DNA of 64,000 nucleotides from Linyphia triangularis (lineage: Eukaryota; Arthropoda; Arachnida; Araneae; Linyphiidae), in assembly GCA_963978545.1 (NCBI GenBank), contig OZ021732.1:43658059-43722058 (forward strand), read 5' to 3'. The notes under the pieces were generated by a model. The model saw nothing but the letters and a program-made list of their open reading frames with translations, had not been told where the DNA came from and did not search any database. The position numbers were made by a program, and so were the translations under genes. Shown piece by piece: positions 1 through 10,847 of this stretch; position 1 is the stretch's first letter, and every line of letters begins with the position of its first letter.

Positions 1-283
1 GATTATTTAAATAATAATGTTTTTGTATTTTAGTTTTTAAGAAAAATTTAACTGAAATTATTTCAGTGTAACCCCCAATCAGTTTTGAAACAACAAGCTT
101 TTAAATAAATTAATTTTGAACAAATTATTTTTTTTAATTTATTCCCTAAAATTATAAGAATTTTAAATTTATTCCTATACTTTAATTTAGAATAGATAAC
201 GTAGTTAGGCATTGTAAATATTTCGACTTTGATGCTTCTTCATCCATCTTCGTATGCAATCTTACCTAAGTAGTGATTTGTGA

Positions 284-810
284 TGGGTTTGCGCTATGAC
301 GTCACGATCTGGTTGTTTCGGGCCTGATACAACTATAACACTCCGCTCGTGAAACTGAGCATCTAGCAAGATACTTGGTTTTTCGCGCACGGCCTCAGTA
401 TGGGTACATGTATCCCTTGTACATGTATAAGGACTTTTCGACTACAATCTGGAAAGTTTTCCAAATGTCTACATCTAGGAGTTTCAAGAAGGTTCATGTA
501 CGTTCACCTCCCCTATAAAAGCTCAGGGAGCGGGTGATGGAGTTCTTGGATTTTGAGTCACTGAATTAGTTGACTGGAGATACTGAGCGAACTGTATTGC
601 ATTGTCTTTTGCGGCGATTTAGCAGTTGTTGTCAAGTTTTTAACTGCTGTTTTGTGCTCTATTGAGGTGAAAAGAGCTGTATTGTGTTTACTAGAACGAG
701 AAATTCTGGAGCTGTAAGAGAACTGTGAAGAGTTATTTTGGAATAAATTTCTGCAAGTTTTGATCTGATTTTGGCGTCAAATCTTTCGAACCCATACAAA
801 CAATATGTTT
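284..810 (+). mobile_element. Possible solo LTR
   Basis: A 0.5-kb block, less AT-rich than its surroundings, has the order of signals expected of a retrotransposon LTR: a TATAAAAG box at 514-521, then about 220 bases later an AATAAA signal at 742-747, followed by a T/G-rich tail. No reading frame runs through it. I found no second copy in the window, no primer-binding site next to it and no convincing target duplication, so the ends are approximate. It could instead be a host promoter with a short transcript. Confidence 0.3.
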
Positions 811-1593
811 GTTCGTGCAGTCAATGAACACGACACGCCTTGTTGGGAAATATATTTCTTATAATTAAAGTTCTTATTAAGTCGCGTTATATCTAAATAA
901 ATACTAAAAAAAAGCAGAGGAAAAACGTAATAATCATATTTTAAACTTATCCATATTCACGGGAGCAAAACAAATAAAAAAAAAGAATGAAAATAAATCG
1001 AATCAATTAAGTAATTTTCCAGAACTTGATGCAAACGTGTAAACTTTCTATTTATTAAACTTGCCCCCTCTTGAAAAAAAAGGGGAAGGAAAAAAAAAAT
1101 AAAAAAAAAATAAAAATGAATGAGCCAAGAACTAATGTCAAAAAAGTACAATTACAAAATATTAGTCGAACAGACTCAATTATACAAAATATTATCTAAC
1201 TCAAAGCACAAAGCCAATTTTTATGGAATAAAATTTTTAAGATGAGAGGTCGACGACTACGGTGTCGTTTTATTTTCGTCTAATGAAAGAGCTCTATATA
1301 CATTTCTAATGACCATATCGAAATGGCTTTTGGAGAAAACACTTAGCTATTCCTAACTTAATGCAGAAACTGTTACGAGACCATCGATGGATCTAAATTT
1401 CTCTCTCTCTCTCTCTCTTTTTTTTCTTTTTTTTTTTAAATATTCGGTTTTTAATCTTTTGATAGGTTAAAAGCAATTTCTAATTCATCATTAATATTTT
1501 ATTCAATTACAAAATAGTTATAAATGATTTTTTACTAAAGCTTGAGAAAAATATCTTTACTTTCTAATATTACAAAGTATATATTTTTTTCAG
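811..1593. other. Non-coding, probably intronic
   Basis: AT-rich sequence with poly-A and poly-T runs and a short TC microsatellite near 1400-1420. The one long minus-strand frame here is low-complexity F/L-rich translation of A/T runs. It lies upstream of a spliced exon at 1594, so it is most likely intron or upstream flank of that gene. The N-terminal exons of the gene were not found here. Confidence 0.4.
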
Positions 1594-1712
1594 GTGAAAT
1601 TTGCATGGGCGGCGGTATGAATGAAATGATGGAGAATAACACTTACGCTATCACATGCCCATGTGAAGGGGAACTCTTGTGTATTAAAGAAAAATGGTTT
1701 TCAGAAAGTGGA
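1594..1712 (+). CDS. Prokineticin/astakine-like protein, internal exon
   Basis: The exon is bounded by a strong acceptor (T-run then CAG at 1591-1593) and a consensus GTAAGT donor at 1713-1718. It enters after one base of a codon and ends in phase 0. The 39 full codons read E-I-C-M-G-G-G, then an acidic spacer, then ITCPCEGELLC and a short tail. The G-E-x-C, spacer, T-C-P-C-x(4)-L-x-C spacing matches the second half of the prokineticin/colipase-fold domain, found in vertebrate prokineticins, arthropod astakines (blood-cell cytokines) and some spider MIT-like venom peptides. A secreted signalling or venom-type peptide is inferred. N-terminal cysteines and the signal peptide must lie in exons to the left, outside the window or unseen. 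Astakine-like is my first choice because the gene is spliced and carries a long non-toxin-like tail. Confidence 0.6.
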
Positions 1713-2742
1713 GTAAGTACATTATTCAATAATTCTTCTCTCTAAATTCTTTCTCAGTCATGGATCGCTTAATGAATGTAAGTCAGTTGAATTGACCAAC
1801 TGTGTCATCTACCTGCAAAATAAGATGTTTGAAAAAAAAAAAAAGAAAGAAAAAAAACTGATTTGTGTTCTATTATGAATTTCTTCCAATCATAAAATAT
1901 TTTGACATCATTTTTCTTCTCAGTGTTATAAAGCAAAATATTATCATGTGATAAAGCATATTATCATGAAACATTAATATATGAAGAGTTTGTGTTCAAA
2001 ATGTGACAGAATATTGTTTTCGAAAAACTTGTCTAAGTCGGCTTTTTTTCTATACACATTTAACGAGGTATAACTTGTTTGATGAAAATTGTACAGTATC
2101 CCCCAAAAAAAATCAGAACGATGGCTATATCTTCAGTTCTAATTATCGTAGAATCTTACGGATTGCACCAAAATGTTTTGCTTACGATTTTCTATATATC
2201 TGATGCAAATTTTTTTTCTTAAGGGACCGTTTACTAAGTAAAGGTAACGCTATCTTTGAAAATTTCAATACGAACCCTTATTTTTTATCATTTCATTCGA
2301 TTTAGAATACATCATTTTCCCTAAATTCCAAATTTCAATGCATTATGTTGAAAAACACGTCACTTATGAGCGAAAATTTTTATCTCGACCATTTTTAAAC
2401 CGATCTTCAGGGAGAATTTCCATAAAACGAAAGGTATTTTTAAGGTTCTACTTCACAGCGGGAGAAATCAAACGGTCAGTGCGGCGTTTCATGAAGTTAA
2501 AAAATACAAATATTAGTCTAAAAACTGCATAGAAACTACTTGGATTTATAGTGTCATGTTTAAGATTAATACAAAAATAGCAAGTAAACGCAAAAGTAAC
2601 CTAATTTATTTACAACATTAAAGATGTGCATTCTTCATACGAAATAAATAAAATATCGAAAACTGTAATTGCAGAATTATAACATATACTACTGATAATT
2701 AGAAAATTAATAAATATAAATTGTAGTCATTAGTAAACAATA

Positions 2743-3042
2743 TTAAGTAAAGCGTGATCATTTATTTTACAGAGACATTTCACTGTAAACAGAAATGTAA
2801 CTTGATCGTGGAAATTATTTATAAAATGAAAAAATCACCTGATTAAGTAAAGCGTGATCATTTATTTTACAGAGACATTTCACTGTAAACAGAAATGTGA
2901 CTTGATCGTGGAAATTATTTATAAAATGAAAAAATCACCTGATTAAGTAAAGCGTGATCATTTATTTTACAGAGACATTTCACTGTAAACAGAAATGTGA
3001 CTTGATCGTGGAAATTATTTATAAAATGAAAAAATCACCTGA
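2743..3042. repeat. 100-bp tandem repeat, three copies
   Basis: Three consecutive copies begin at 2743, 2843 and 2943, each starting TTAAGTAAAGCGTGATCA. Copies 2 and 3 look identical and copy 1 differs by about one base (AATGTAAC versus AATGTGAC). Copy 1 is preceded by unrelated sequence and copy 3 degrades at GATTCAGTAA. Near identity suggests recent expansion by slippage or unequal exchange inside an intron. Confidence 0.9.
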
Positions 3043-4611
3043 TTCAGTAAAATTTTTAAAGGATAACTTATTGAAATTGCTTAAAAAATGTTGTTTTAAA
3101 TAAATGTAATTTAAGGAAGTAAATTTTTAAAAAAAAAAAAGGACACTGTTGAAAATCACACAAACGATTCCAAACACGTTAGAAGGATTAAAAATATACA
3201 TACAAAAAATAAAACTACTTTGTTTGTATAAAATAATATTTTTTTTTCTTCTTTTTTTTTTCTTTGTAATCTCCAGAAATTCTGTCCCGATTCACCCCAT
3301 TTTACAATAATTGAACGTTGTGCGATTTTCCACTCTTCTAGTTTACCTTGAATTAATCTTTGATAGTTTTCAAAAGTCGTCTACTATACGGTCCCTTAAA
3401 GTGAGCGTTTTTTACATTTTCGCTACAAAATCGAGAACTAAAAGTCAAAATGAAAAGAAAAAATTGTGGTGGGGTTTCAGACCATGGTGAATCTAATGAA
3501 AGCAAAAAAAAAATATATGTTTCTATTAAAAAAAAAATTTAAATTGTTTTATTAATTAATAATTAATTATTAAAAAAGAAATTGATGCAAAAGTTGCTTG
3601 CTATTTATGTTTGGTCATTTACAAACTATCTTTTGAAAAAAAAATACTGAAATATATTAATTATTTAAGTATTTATGGCCAAAAAACCAATTTTTTTATT
3701 TAACATTAATTTATCATTTTCTTTTTATCATTTAAATTACAAACCATTTATTAGAAAATTACGAAATTTTGTATTTCGACATTTTTTTGGATGCTGAATC
3801 CAAATATGGGATAATATTATAAGGTTGCTATTGAACTTTTTAAAGTTTGGTTCTGTTTTAATATGTAGATGACCCCTCATGACAAAAAAGACAAAAGACA
3901 AAAAAAAAAAAAATACATGCAATTATTAAAAACCTTCCACGATTTACAACGGTATCTTTTGTTTGTTATTTCAAGAATTAGAGCACAAGATATAGCCATC
4001 GTTCTGATTTTTTTTTTTTTTTTTTTTTTTGTTCTGTACCTACGTAGTAGTCATACCAATAATATTTTTTGAGAATTATTGCTAAGCTGCGTACAACAAA
4101 TAATTATTTACGCAACTAAATGCGAAAGTAGAATTTTTTCAAACAAAGCAAAATGCTTATTTGACGAGTGCGATAGCATGAGTTAAATAATTTACAAAGT
4201 TTAAAAAAGTACTTTCGCACGTGTTGCATACAATATTTTTTATAATCACCAGCAAAAAAAAAATATTTTGAATACAGATAAATAAAATACTAATGATGGA
4301 AACTCCAGTCAATGAATATCTTCTGAAAATATGGCATTTCTATACTGAGACCATATACAATTTGAGCGCGAGGCATACAGTAAAGTATTTTATCGCACTA
4401 GTGCGATAACTTTAGTTTACCGTACACCTCGCGATAAAGTGCTGCTTTTGTCACGATTAGTGATTTTAAATTTTTTTTTTTTTTTTTTTTTTTTTCACTT
4501 TGTTATAAAAATATAATTAATTTTGATAACTTTTTCTGAAATTTTAAAGAAAACCCTTATACTTCAATACAATTGTATTAATCCTGTAACGCTTATATTA
4601 GAAAACGTATA

Positions 4612-5837
4612 CACTGAGATTCCACTTTATTATGACCACCTGACAGTTTTATGCAAATGAGCTATTGAGTCACTGTGTTGCGGTAGAGGGCGAGATAGCT
4701 GTAAAAAGGAAATGATGGACAGGTGAACCACCAGTTGCACTGTGTTGCTTGCGAATATATGAGCAAAAAACGTGATTTAACAGAGTTTGAATGCGGCATG
4801 GTTGTAGGCGCTCGAAACGTCAGAACCAGTATCAGCAAAACGTCTGTACTTGTGAAGTGTTCTAAAGCAGCAATTAGTAATATTTACAGAGAATACATTA
4901 TTAAGCAGAAAACCGGATCTCACCGTCAGGCCTTAGGTTGTCACAGGCAACTAATTGCTTGATCTGAAAGGAAGCTTCCCATAGTTGAACAGTACAATTC
5001 AATAGAAGAGTAATACTATGTCGAATAGCGGTAAATCTTAATCAAGGAGCAACAGCGAATGTCTCCGAACGAACTGTTCCCCGAACTTTACATCGTATAG
5101 ATTATGGAAGCCGAGGACCTGTTTGAAAGTCTGTACTGTCTGCCTTGAACAAGGGCAGACGTCTCCAGTTCATAAAGGAGAGCAAGAATTGGACTGTGGA
5201 TGACTGAAAAAGGGTTATGTGGTCCGATGAATCGCGTTTACAAATATACCATGAAGATGGCAGGGTACGAATATGGAGAAAATAGCACGAAAGCATGAAC
5301 ACCAACTGCATTGACACAACACTTCAAAGTGGTGGAGGCAATGTTATGGTTTTGGGAAGTTTTCTTGGCAATGTATGGGTCCTTTGAATCATGTGAAACA
5401 CGTCTGAATGCCCAAGGGTATTGAAATATTATCACAGATGAAGTACATAATGTTACATTAATGGTGTACTCTGCCGGGGATGGATACTTCTAACTAGACA
5501 ATGTTCCTAGTCACACAGCTGGTATTTCCTCTGAAATGGTTTAAAGACCATGACGGAGAATTTACCTTGCTTCGCTGGCCGGCACAATCACCCGATCTCA
5601 ATTCAAATAAGAACTTGTGGGATATGAGATCGAACTGGGCATCAGGGAGCTGGATCCAGTACCATCAAATCTTAAGAAATTGGAAAGTGCAGTTCATCGG
5701 ATATGGTCCCAAATTCCTTATACTACCTACTAATATCTCTTAGAATCCATGCCAAGAAGAATTCATGCAGTATTAAAGGCAGAAGAGGGTCCAACATTGC
5801 ACTGAAGGGGTGGTTATAATAAATTGGCCACTCAGTG
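4612..5837 (+). mobile_element. Decayed Tc1/mariner-family element
   Basis: TIRs start CACTGAGATTCCA on the left and CACTGAGTGGCCA on the right, both running into a TTATTATGACCACC-like block. TA dinucleotides flank the ends (4610-4611 and 5838-5839), as expected for TA target duplication. At 1226 bp it has standard Tc1 size. The TIR interior resembles that of the intact element at 14533-15751 (shared ATTATGACCACC), so the two are related but different subfamilies. Confidence 0.88.
4723..5800 (+). pseudogene. Tc1-like transposase remnant
   Basis: The first piece (4723-4962) matches the N-terminal helix-turn-helix of Tc1 transposases: an LTEFECGMVVGAR-like stretch, then a KCSKAAISNIY helix. 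It stops at 4960-4962. Later pieces lie in other frames. Recognisable parts are a WSDESRLQIY-like segment near 5220, then LRWPAQSPDLNSNKNLWD at 5572-5624, where the family's usual NPIE catalytic segment reads NSNK. The catalytic glutamate is therefore lost as well as the frame. Several frameshifts and stops make it non-functional. Confidence 0.85.
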
Positions 5838-6192
5838 TATTTTGCAGAAGTTCTTGATGAACACTCATTTATCAAATTTAAAAACCCAAGGAAATTTTTC
5901 TTTGGCTACTTAAATATTTAGGTGCCAAAAATAATTATTTGGAACTTGGTAGTTTGCGACAAGATTCAAGATAAAAACATGGTTTTACGAGTAAAAAACA
6001 GAACGCCATCAAAATGTAATTTGACTTAATACAACAGGTACTTCACAGTATAGCCACATCTTAATGAAATAACTTTGCAAAAACAAACTTATTAAAACAT
6101 ATTACTCTCCCCCCCCCCCCCCATCTTTCTTCTTAACTCTGTATGATTTAATTAAATAAGTGAGATAAAAAATAAATGTCTTTTCATTTCAG

Positions 6193-6378
6193 TTAGGATT
6201 TTTAAGATCTGGTACTGTAGACCTAACCTGTACATCCAAATTTACCATTTCAATAGCGTGTGTTAAAATTAAAACTCACAAGGACTACGTCCAACTCATT
6301 TCAGAAATTTTAATACCCCGTCAATTAGAACTACATGGGTTATGTTTAGAAACCCAATGGCAAATTGTTGGTGTTTAA
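6193..6378 (+). CDS. Prokineticin/astakine-like protein, 3' exon
   Basis: The acceptor is TTTCATTTCAG at 6182-6192. The exon is open in phase 0, matching the phase-0 end of the exon at 1594-1712, and reads 61 codons to TAA at 6376-6378. Its start, LGFLRSGTVDLTC, supplies the final cysteine expected after the L-x-C segment of a prokineticin domain, where the family ends with a G-x-Y-x-C motif. A 48-residue tail with two more cysteines follows. If the stop is used, this is the last exon. A weak in-frame GT just before the stop (GTTTAA at 6373-6378, or GTTGGT at 6366-6371) could instead splice to the open exon at 6435. Confidence 0.55.
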   Translation, partial: LGFLRSGTVDLTCTSKFTISIACVKIKTHKDYVQLISEILIPRQLELHGLCLETQWQIVGV

Positions 6379-6434
6379 TTGTACATTGCAAATTATTGTT
6401 TTCTGTATTGCAATTTTTTAAAAATCCTTTCTAG

Positions 6435-6734
6435 GAACTTCTATACCAACGCAATCCAAGATGCCGTGAACCAACATACGAGCAACCACCACTTGAGTAT
6501 TATATGGAGCCAAACACTATCAATACTGGCGCAAGCTCAGGATCCATTGCTAATGCAGGAGCCTATGCAAGCCCCAATGCAAAACCCCTTGTTTTTCCAG
6601 CATATGGAAACACAAATTCATATGCCAATCCGGGATCCAATAGTAATGCTAATGCGAGGAACAACTATGCTATTGCTGGATCTAATGGCAATGCCAATTC
6701 TAACGCCTATGCATTCGAATATAGAAGAAAATAA
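6435..6734 (+). CDS. Possible last exon with Asn/Ala/Ser-rich tail
   Basis: Open from a CTTTCTAG acceptor (6427-6434) in phase 0 for 99 codons to TAA at 6732-6734. It begins ELLYQRNPRC, then a proline/glutamate stretch (EQPPLEYYMEPN). From about residue 30 it turns into a low-complexity tail rich in Asn, Ala, Ser and Gly, ending AFEYRRK. The frame, acceptor and proximity fit an alternative or additional last exon of the prokineticin-like gene, but the donor needed upstream is weak and the intron would be only about 60 bases. Its 3' half and downstream flank are duplicated, in decayed form, from 33713. Confidence 0.45.
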   Translation, partial: ELLYQRNPRCREPTYEQPPLEYYMEPNTINTGASSGSIANAGAYASPNAKPLVFPAYGNTNSYANPGSNSNANARNNYAIAGSNGNANSNAYAFEYRRK

Positions 6735-6915
6735 AAGATTTTATCAACAGATTGTACGAAGCTCAATGAATAGAGCTGTCTTTTGTAAATTATGGCAATA
6801 AAAAATATCAGCAATTATTTTTCTTTTTATTATCGAATATTTGTTTATAAATTTTTTCCTGAGTGCTCGAGACACAAACAAAATAGTTTTAAAATTGAAA
6901 TAGAAAATATGTTTC

Positions 6916-7234
6916 CAGGGTGGCCACAAAATTCAGGAAAAAGAGTTCCCCGATAATTCCCTGACAGATTTCTAAAAAATTCCCTGATTATAGGACACAT
7001 TTTTTTTTTAATTTCCCCAATTTTCTTAGGTTTTCCAGATGTCTAGACACCCTGATCAAATAGAACATGTATGCTAAAGAGATAATATAGAATTTAAAAA
7101 AAAATAGTTTTGCTGGTAATGAAAAGTTTAAATTATTCCGTAACATTAAACTTCTAATGGCTTACCACTACAAATCTCCATGTAAATAGCGCCAAAATAT
7201 GGATGAACGTGCCCCCGGTTCTGTGGCCACTCTG
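6916..7234. mobile_element. MITE, CAGGGTGGCCACA family, copy 1
   Basis: The ends form an inverted repeat: CAGGGTGGCCACA on the left, TGTGGCCACTCTG on the right. The interior carries repeated TTCCCTGA motifs and aligns to the longer copy at 20685-21114. Relative to that copy it lacks about 100 bases near the right end. No clean target duplication is visible, so the superfamily is left open. Confidence 0.65.
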
Positions 7235-7703
7235 ATTTCTTTTTGAGAATTAAGTGGCACAATCGAAGAGCATAGTGGATAAGTTATATGTTTTGAGAAA
7301 TGAATATTAGTGTGAGGAAAAACATACTATGGTCTACTTTAAATGTAAAGCGTTAATTTATTCTTCATTAAGGCAATTTTCAGAGGAAGAAGAAAATTTT
7401 ATGCACACAGCTTTGTGCTTTACATTAGAAGAACATGCAAAGATCATTACATGACATCCATCATGTTCATCAACCTTAAAAGCTATATGATATGAGATAA
7501 AATGGATTTGGTTGGAGAAATTTGGTTTATGAATATACTGAGGGGGTAAGAGGTGAGATAGAAATTTCTCTTCACCTCTCAGACTCCCAAGATGTTAAAA
7601 AGACTTTCTGTCTGTCCTAACAATGAGATTTCAGCTGTTATGCATTAAACTGTAGTGTGGAAGAATTCTTCTTTAGTCGTAACTTTTGATACTTAATTTT
7701 TAA

Positions 7704-7926
7704 CCCTTTGCACTCGAGGCCTTCTTCACGCGGAGGAACCAGAAAATCGAGACATTTACCAGCATTTTTGTTTCGGTTCGTGGTTGCGAACAAGCTTCAA
7801 AGAAACTAAACAAAAACAGGCATTGCATCGAATTTCCGCATTAAACCTAGTGGTGAGTGAGAGTCACCTCTCGAGTTGCGGCATCAAATATTGTGGCGAT
7901 AAAGGGGCACCTTTCGAGTGCAAAGG
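7704..7926. mobile_element. piggyBac-like MITE
   Basis: The left end reads TTAA then CCCTTTGCACTCGAGG; the right end reads CCTTTCGAGTGCAAAGG, giving an inverted repeat of about 16 bp over 223 bp. TTAA at 7700-7703 is the classic piggyBac target. The right-hand copy has decayed to ATTGA. There is no coding capacity. Confidence 0.65.
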
Positions 7927-8049
7927 ATTGATAAATAACAATAACAACAATAAATAATGAGATTTATAACTAGTAGCATAATGGAAACTCTTTGTTCTGA
8001 TCGTTCAAGTCCTTTCTGGAACGAAACGCTATACGCCAAGTTTTGATCG

Positions 8050-8732
8050 CTCCCAGACGCCCAGTTGCCAATGGCCAAGCTGAAAGAACTGTACAAACAG
8101 TTTAGGACTCCCTGCGGCGTATCATTCAAAGAGACTGGAAGAAACGTTAGGAGAATTTTCTTCTGCAACAGCACTGCACGCCAACTACAACTACGGGCAC
8201 CAGTCCTGCAGAACTCTTGATGGGGATGAGGCTTCGCACGATATTGAATAGTCTCCATCCGGATTTCACAGAAGAACGCAGAGTTAAGCAAGAGATTGTC
8301 TACCGCCAGGGTTGCGAAGATCGTGGCTTACGACAGTTTCAAGTGAATGACTCCGTATTGCTGAGAAACTACAATCCTGGGCCACATTGGATTCCAGCCA
8401 CGGTGATAAAAGCCACAGGACCTGTGTCCTACCAAGCTCGTACCGAAGATGGCCAAATCAAGCGATGCCATGTGGATCAGATGCTAAGAAGGAATGCAGA
8501 ACCGCCATTTCCAACGACTTCGGAAAATCCTACCGTTCCGGATAAAGAACCTTCTTTTGCAAGTCCGCTAGATCAAGATACTTCCCGCCGCACAAGTGTC
8601 CTTTCACCACTCGCGCCAACATCCGTGTTTGCAACGCCATCTGCGTCGACATCCATGCTTTCACCTGAAGTAGCTGCAGAGCAAGGTTCTGGTCAGGAAT
8701 TTGGAGGATCCAACCTTAGAGGAGAAATATAG
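8050..8732 (+). pseudogene. Ty3/Gypsy integrase C-terminal fragment
   Basis: One frame reads PVANGQAERTVQTV, the segment holding the last acidic residue of the integrase DDE triad. It continues through a SPAELLMGMRLRT motif and an RWIPATV-like, GPVSYQ beta-barrel region (PHWIPATVIKATGPVSYQ), then a Pro/Ser/Thr-rich tail to TAG at 8730-8732. Two in-frame TAG codons (8103-8105, 8148-8150) and loss of everything upstream show it is dead. The reverse transcriptase, RNase H and first two catalytic aspartates are absent. It may belong to the same old element as the LTR at 13648-13834, but later insertions separate them and I cannot prove it. Confidence 0.85.
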
Positions 8733-9507
8733 TAGAGAGAGCAACGCTATGCTAACTCCCCGCGTTTCGGTGCCCCGTAGTTAAGCCAAAGTCACGTGGT
8801 TTCAAACTACCATATTTGGCGAAAATCTTTGGCGCAGTGTGTTTAGGCAATTTTTACGTTCTTCCAATCAACAATTTTTTTTAATCAATTCAAAATTTCG
8901 TTCATTCTCTCTTGGAGGACATTGGCAAAAGAGTAAAAACAAAAATCTGTGAGATATCTGAAATTCATTTATATAGCTTTTGTTTTAATGTCAGTACTTT
9001 TTTTTCTAATTTTATTAATTTACCGGTACTAAATGTTTGTTATACTTAATATTGTAGAAAAGCTTGTGTTATAATTTTGCAACCACATTTAGCGAAAAAA
9101 AATATGAGTTTTACACTATACAAAATAAATTTTAAGTACGAGTTTGTAGTTTGGTAGGTAATCAATATTAATGTATCTGACGGTGAAAAAGATGAACTTT
9201 GAAACTACATTACAAGTGAAATTTCCCATTCAGTTATTGTTTTGGTACTTTTCATCAATTTCCCTTACACATTAATAATTAATGCATTCTGGCGGATAAA
9301 CACATATGAGTTTACTAAAAATGTTTGATTTGTGAAAGTTTTTAAAGCTAAATAGTAAAATTCGCCAGATAATAGTAAAATTCGCCAATAGTAGATTGCG
9401 CATGATGAGCAAAAAATAAAATCTATCATATGAAAAATAAAGTATGAAAAGGGTAAAAAATCGTATATTTTTACCATGGTATTTGTTATAAAACAGTACA
9501 TATATTA
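8733..9507. other. Non-coding stretch
   Basis: AT-rich sequence after the gypsy fragment. The first 100 bases are less AT-rich and may still be retroelement. The rest has no exon, TIR or repeat that I recognise. The overlapping minus-strand frames at 9265-9565 are F/Y/I-rich translation of A/T-rich DNA and run into the end of a Helitron. Confidence 0.4.
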
Positions 9508-10598
9508 CTAGGGGGCTCCGCCCCCTGCTCGCTGACGCTCGCCAACCCCCTGGATTGCTATGCAATCCCCTTGGCTCGCTTTGCTCGCCTTAAAGAGAAG
9601 CATTTAAAATATGCCCTAGCAAAAAGCTATTTCAGATGCATAATGCCATGAAACTGAACCTTTTATTATTTTTGAAGAGTCAGAATACTTGCCACGTCAT
9701 TATTCTGTTGCTGTCGAGAAGCGTTAAGCAGGGATAGTGTGGCAACGTAGTAGAAAGTTCTTGGAAAACAACAAAAATAAACAGTTTTGTAGATATATTT
9801 AAAAAAGATCGGTTATTTCATTGAACAATTAAAATTTACGGGCTGGTTTTGTATGAAGCGCCAAAATAATTAAAGTTGCTTATCGAAATTTCTTAACGAA
9901 GCAATCATATGTTCACTTAATCTCTTTTGCGATACTTAGAAAATAAAATAAAACAGTGAAAGGTCAATTATCCAGCATTTAATCAACCGGAATTTTTTTT
10001 TAAATCAAATTTGGCGAGAAAATTAGCCATATTTCGTCAATATTTTTTTTTTTTTTAATTTTCATATGAGACTTTGAAGTTGAGTGGGTGGTTTTATTCA
10101 TTATTTTGATAGTTTTTAATTCGTAATAGCTGAATTTGCACTGATTAAAGATGAGTATAGATTCAGATTTACTGCACAACGCCTCTTAGCAATTTTTTTT
10201 TAAATTGGCGATTTAACGCTGAATGCAACCCGGCGACCTCCGGAACATGTTCCAGCAGATAACTTTTCCGAAAAGTCTTATTTATCCGGAATTCTAATCT
10301 AAAAGAAATGTACACATCTTGGATCTATTTATTCTTGCATCATCGTAACTATTAAATCAATACGTTTTAAATAGGCAATAATTTATATCTGTAGATTGTA
10401 ATAAGAAAAACAAAATATAGCGAATCCAAGTTGTTGCTGTTGCCAGATGTATTAGTCAAATTTCAAAAGATATATTGTGATTGGCTGGAAATTCGTGCAT
10501 AAAGTGCACTTAGAAGATTGGTGATTAAAGTCGTTGCCATTCTGCTCACAGAAATACAGCCAAATTTGGACGTTACGCAAGAGAATTATATATATAGA
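9508..10598 (-). mobile_element. Non-autonomous Helitron
   Basis: Read on the minus strand, the element starts TCTATATATATAATTCTC at 10598 after an A and ends CTAG at 9508 before a T. This is the Helitron A/T insertion rule with CTRR terminus. Just before the end lies a GC-rich hairpin, AGGGGGC-GGA-GCCCCCT, preceded by GCGAGC/GCTCGC-type short palindromes. The 1091-bp interior codes for nothing. The last 50 bases are nearly the same as those of the Helitrons ending at 28194 and 29632, while the 5' end differs. Confidence 0.85.
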
Positions 10599-10623
10599 TA
10601 TTATATTGAATCAATTTCAGACA

Positions 10624-10802
10624 GGCCGACCAAACAGTATAGTGGTTAGCATGCTAGCTTCTAGACCGCAAGGTTGCGGGTTCGAATCCCGTGTTAGGCA
10701 TGGGTGTTTGTAAATGTATGTTGGCTTGTCTAATGACGAATGTTTCGGCGCATTATAGCCCTCGTGTTGCTGACGGCACCAGATAATCTGAATACAACCA
10801 AC
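10624..10802 (+). mobile_element. tRNA-derived SINE, copy 1
   Basis: The head is tRNA-like. A TAGTGGTTAGCATGC block serves as A box and GGTTCGAATCC is a perfect RNA polymerase III B box, 30-odd bases downstream. The body ends with an AACC-type tail. A 12-bp target duplication, CAATTTCAGACA, flanks it at 10612-10623 and 10803-10814. The same unit, in both orientations, occurs at 13879, 27622 and 56454, and truncated at 23300. Confidence 0.92.
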
Positions 10803-10847
10803 CAATTTCAGACAGAGTATACAGATGCAGTTTATGACTCATATATA

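Larger units (their letters stand above)
1713..6192 (+). other. Intron of the prokineticin-like gene, with repeats
   Basis: A 4.5-kb stretch between two exons of the same gene. It holds a three-copy 100-bp tandem repeat (2743-3042), a dead Tc1-like element (4612-5837), long poly-T tracts (around 4010-4030 and 4470-4495) and a poly-C tract near 6110-6121. No further exon was recognised. The small frames at 2003-2203 and 2338-2532 lack splice context and are not supported. Confidence 0.5.

Noticed and set aside
1594..1712. Spider venom toxin exon
   Set aside because: MIT-like venom peptides share the colipase fold and the cysteine spacing, but the long C-terminal extension and the intron-exon layout fit an astakine/prokineticin-like protein better. 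Kept only as an alternative.
2743..3042. CRISPR-like direct repeats
   Set aside because: The repeats are contiguous without spacers, 100 bp each, and in eukaryotic intronic DNA. It is a plain tandem repeat.
6379..6801. 140-residue plus-strand frame rich in Met, Gln and Pro
   Set aside because: It overlaps, in another frame, the exon at 6435-6734, which has a splice acceptor and protein-like start. The Met/Pro-rich translation comes from the repetitive codons of that exon.
8217..8732. 171-residue frame as an intact gene
   Set aside because: The same frame continues upstream through two stop codons into integrase sequence; it is the tail of a dead gypsy polyprotein.
10640..10710. Possible tRNA gene
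   Set aside because: The B box and A-box-like block look like a tRNA, but the arms do not pair fully, the sequence continues into a repeat body and ends in a tail with a target duplication. The same unit recurs, so it is a SINE head.
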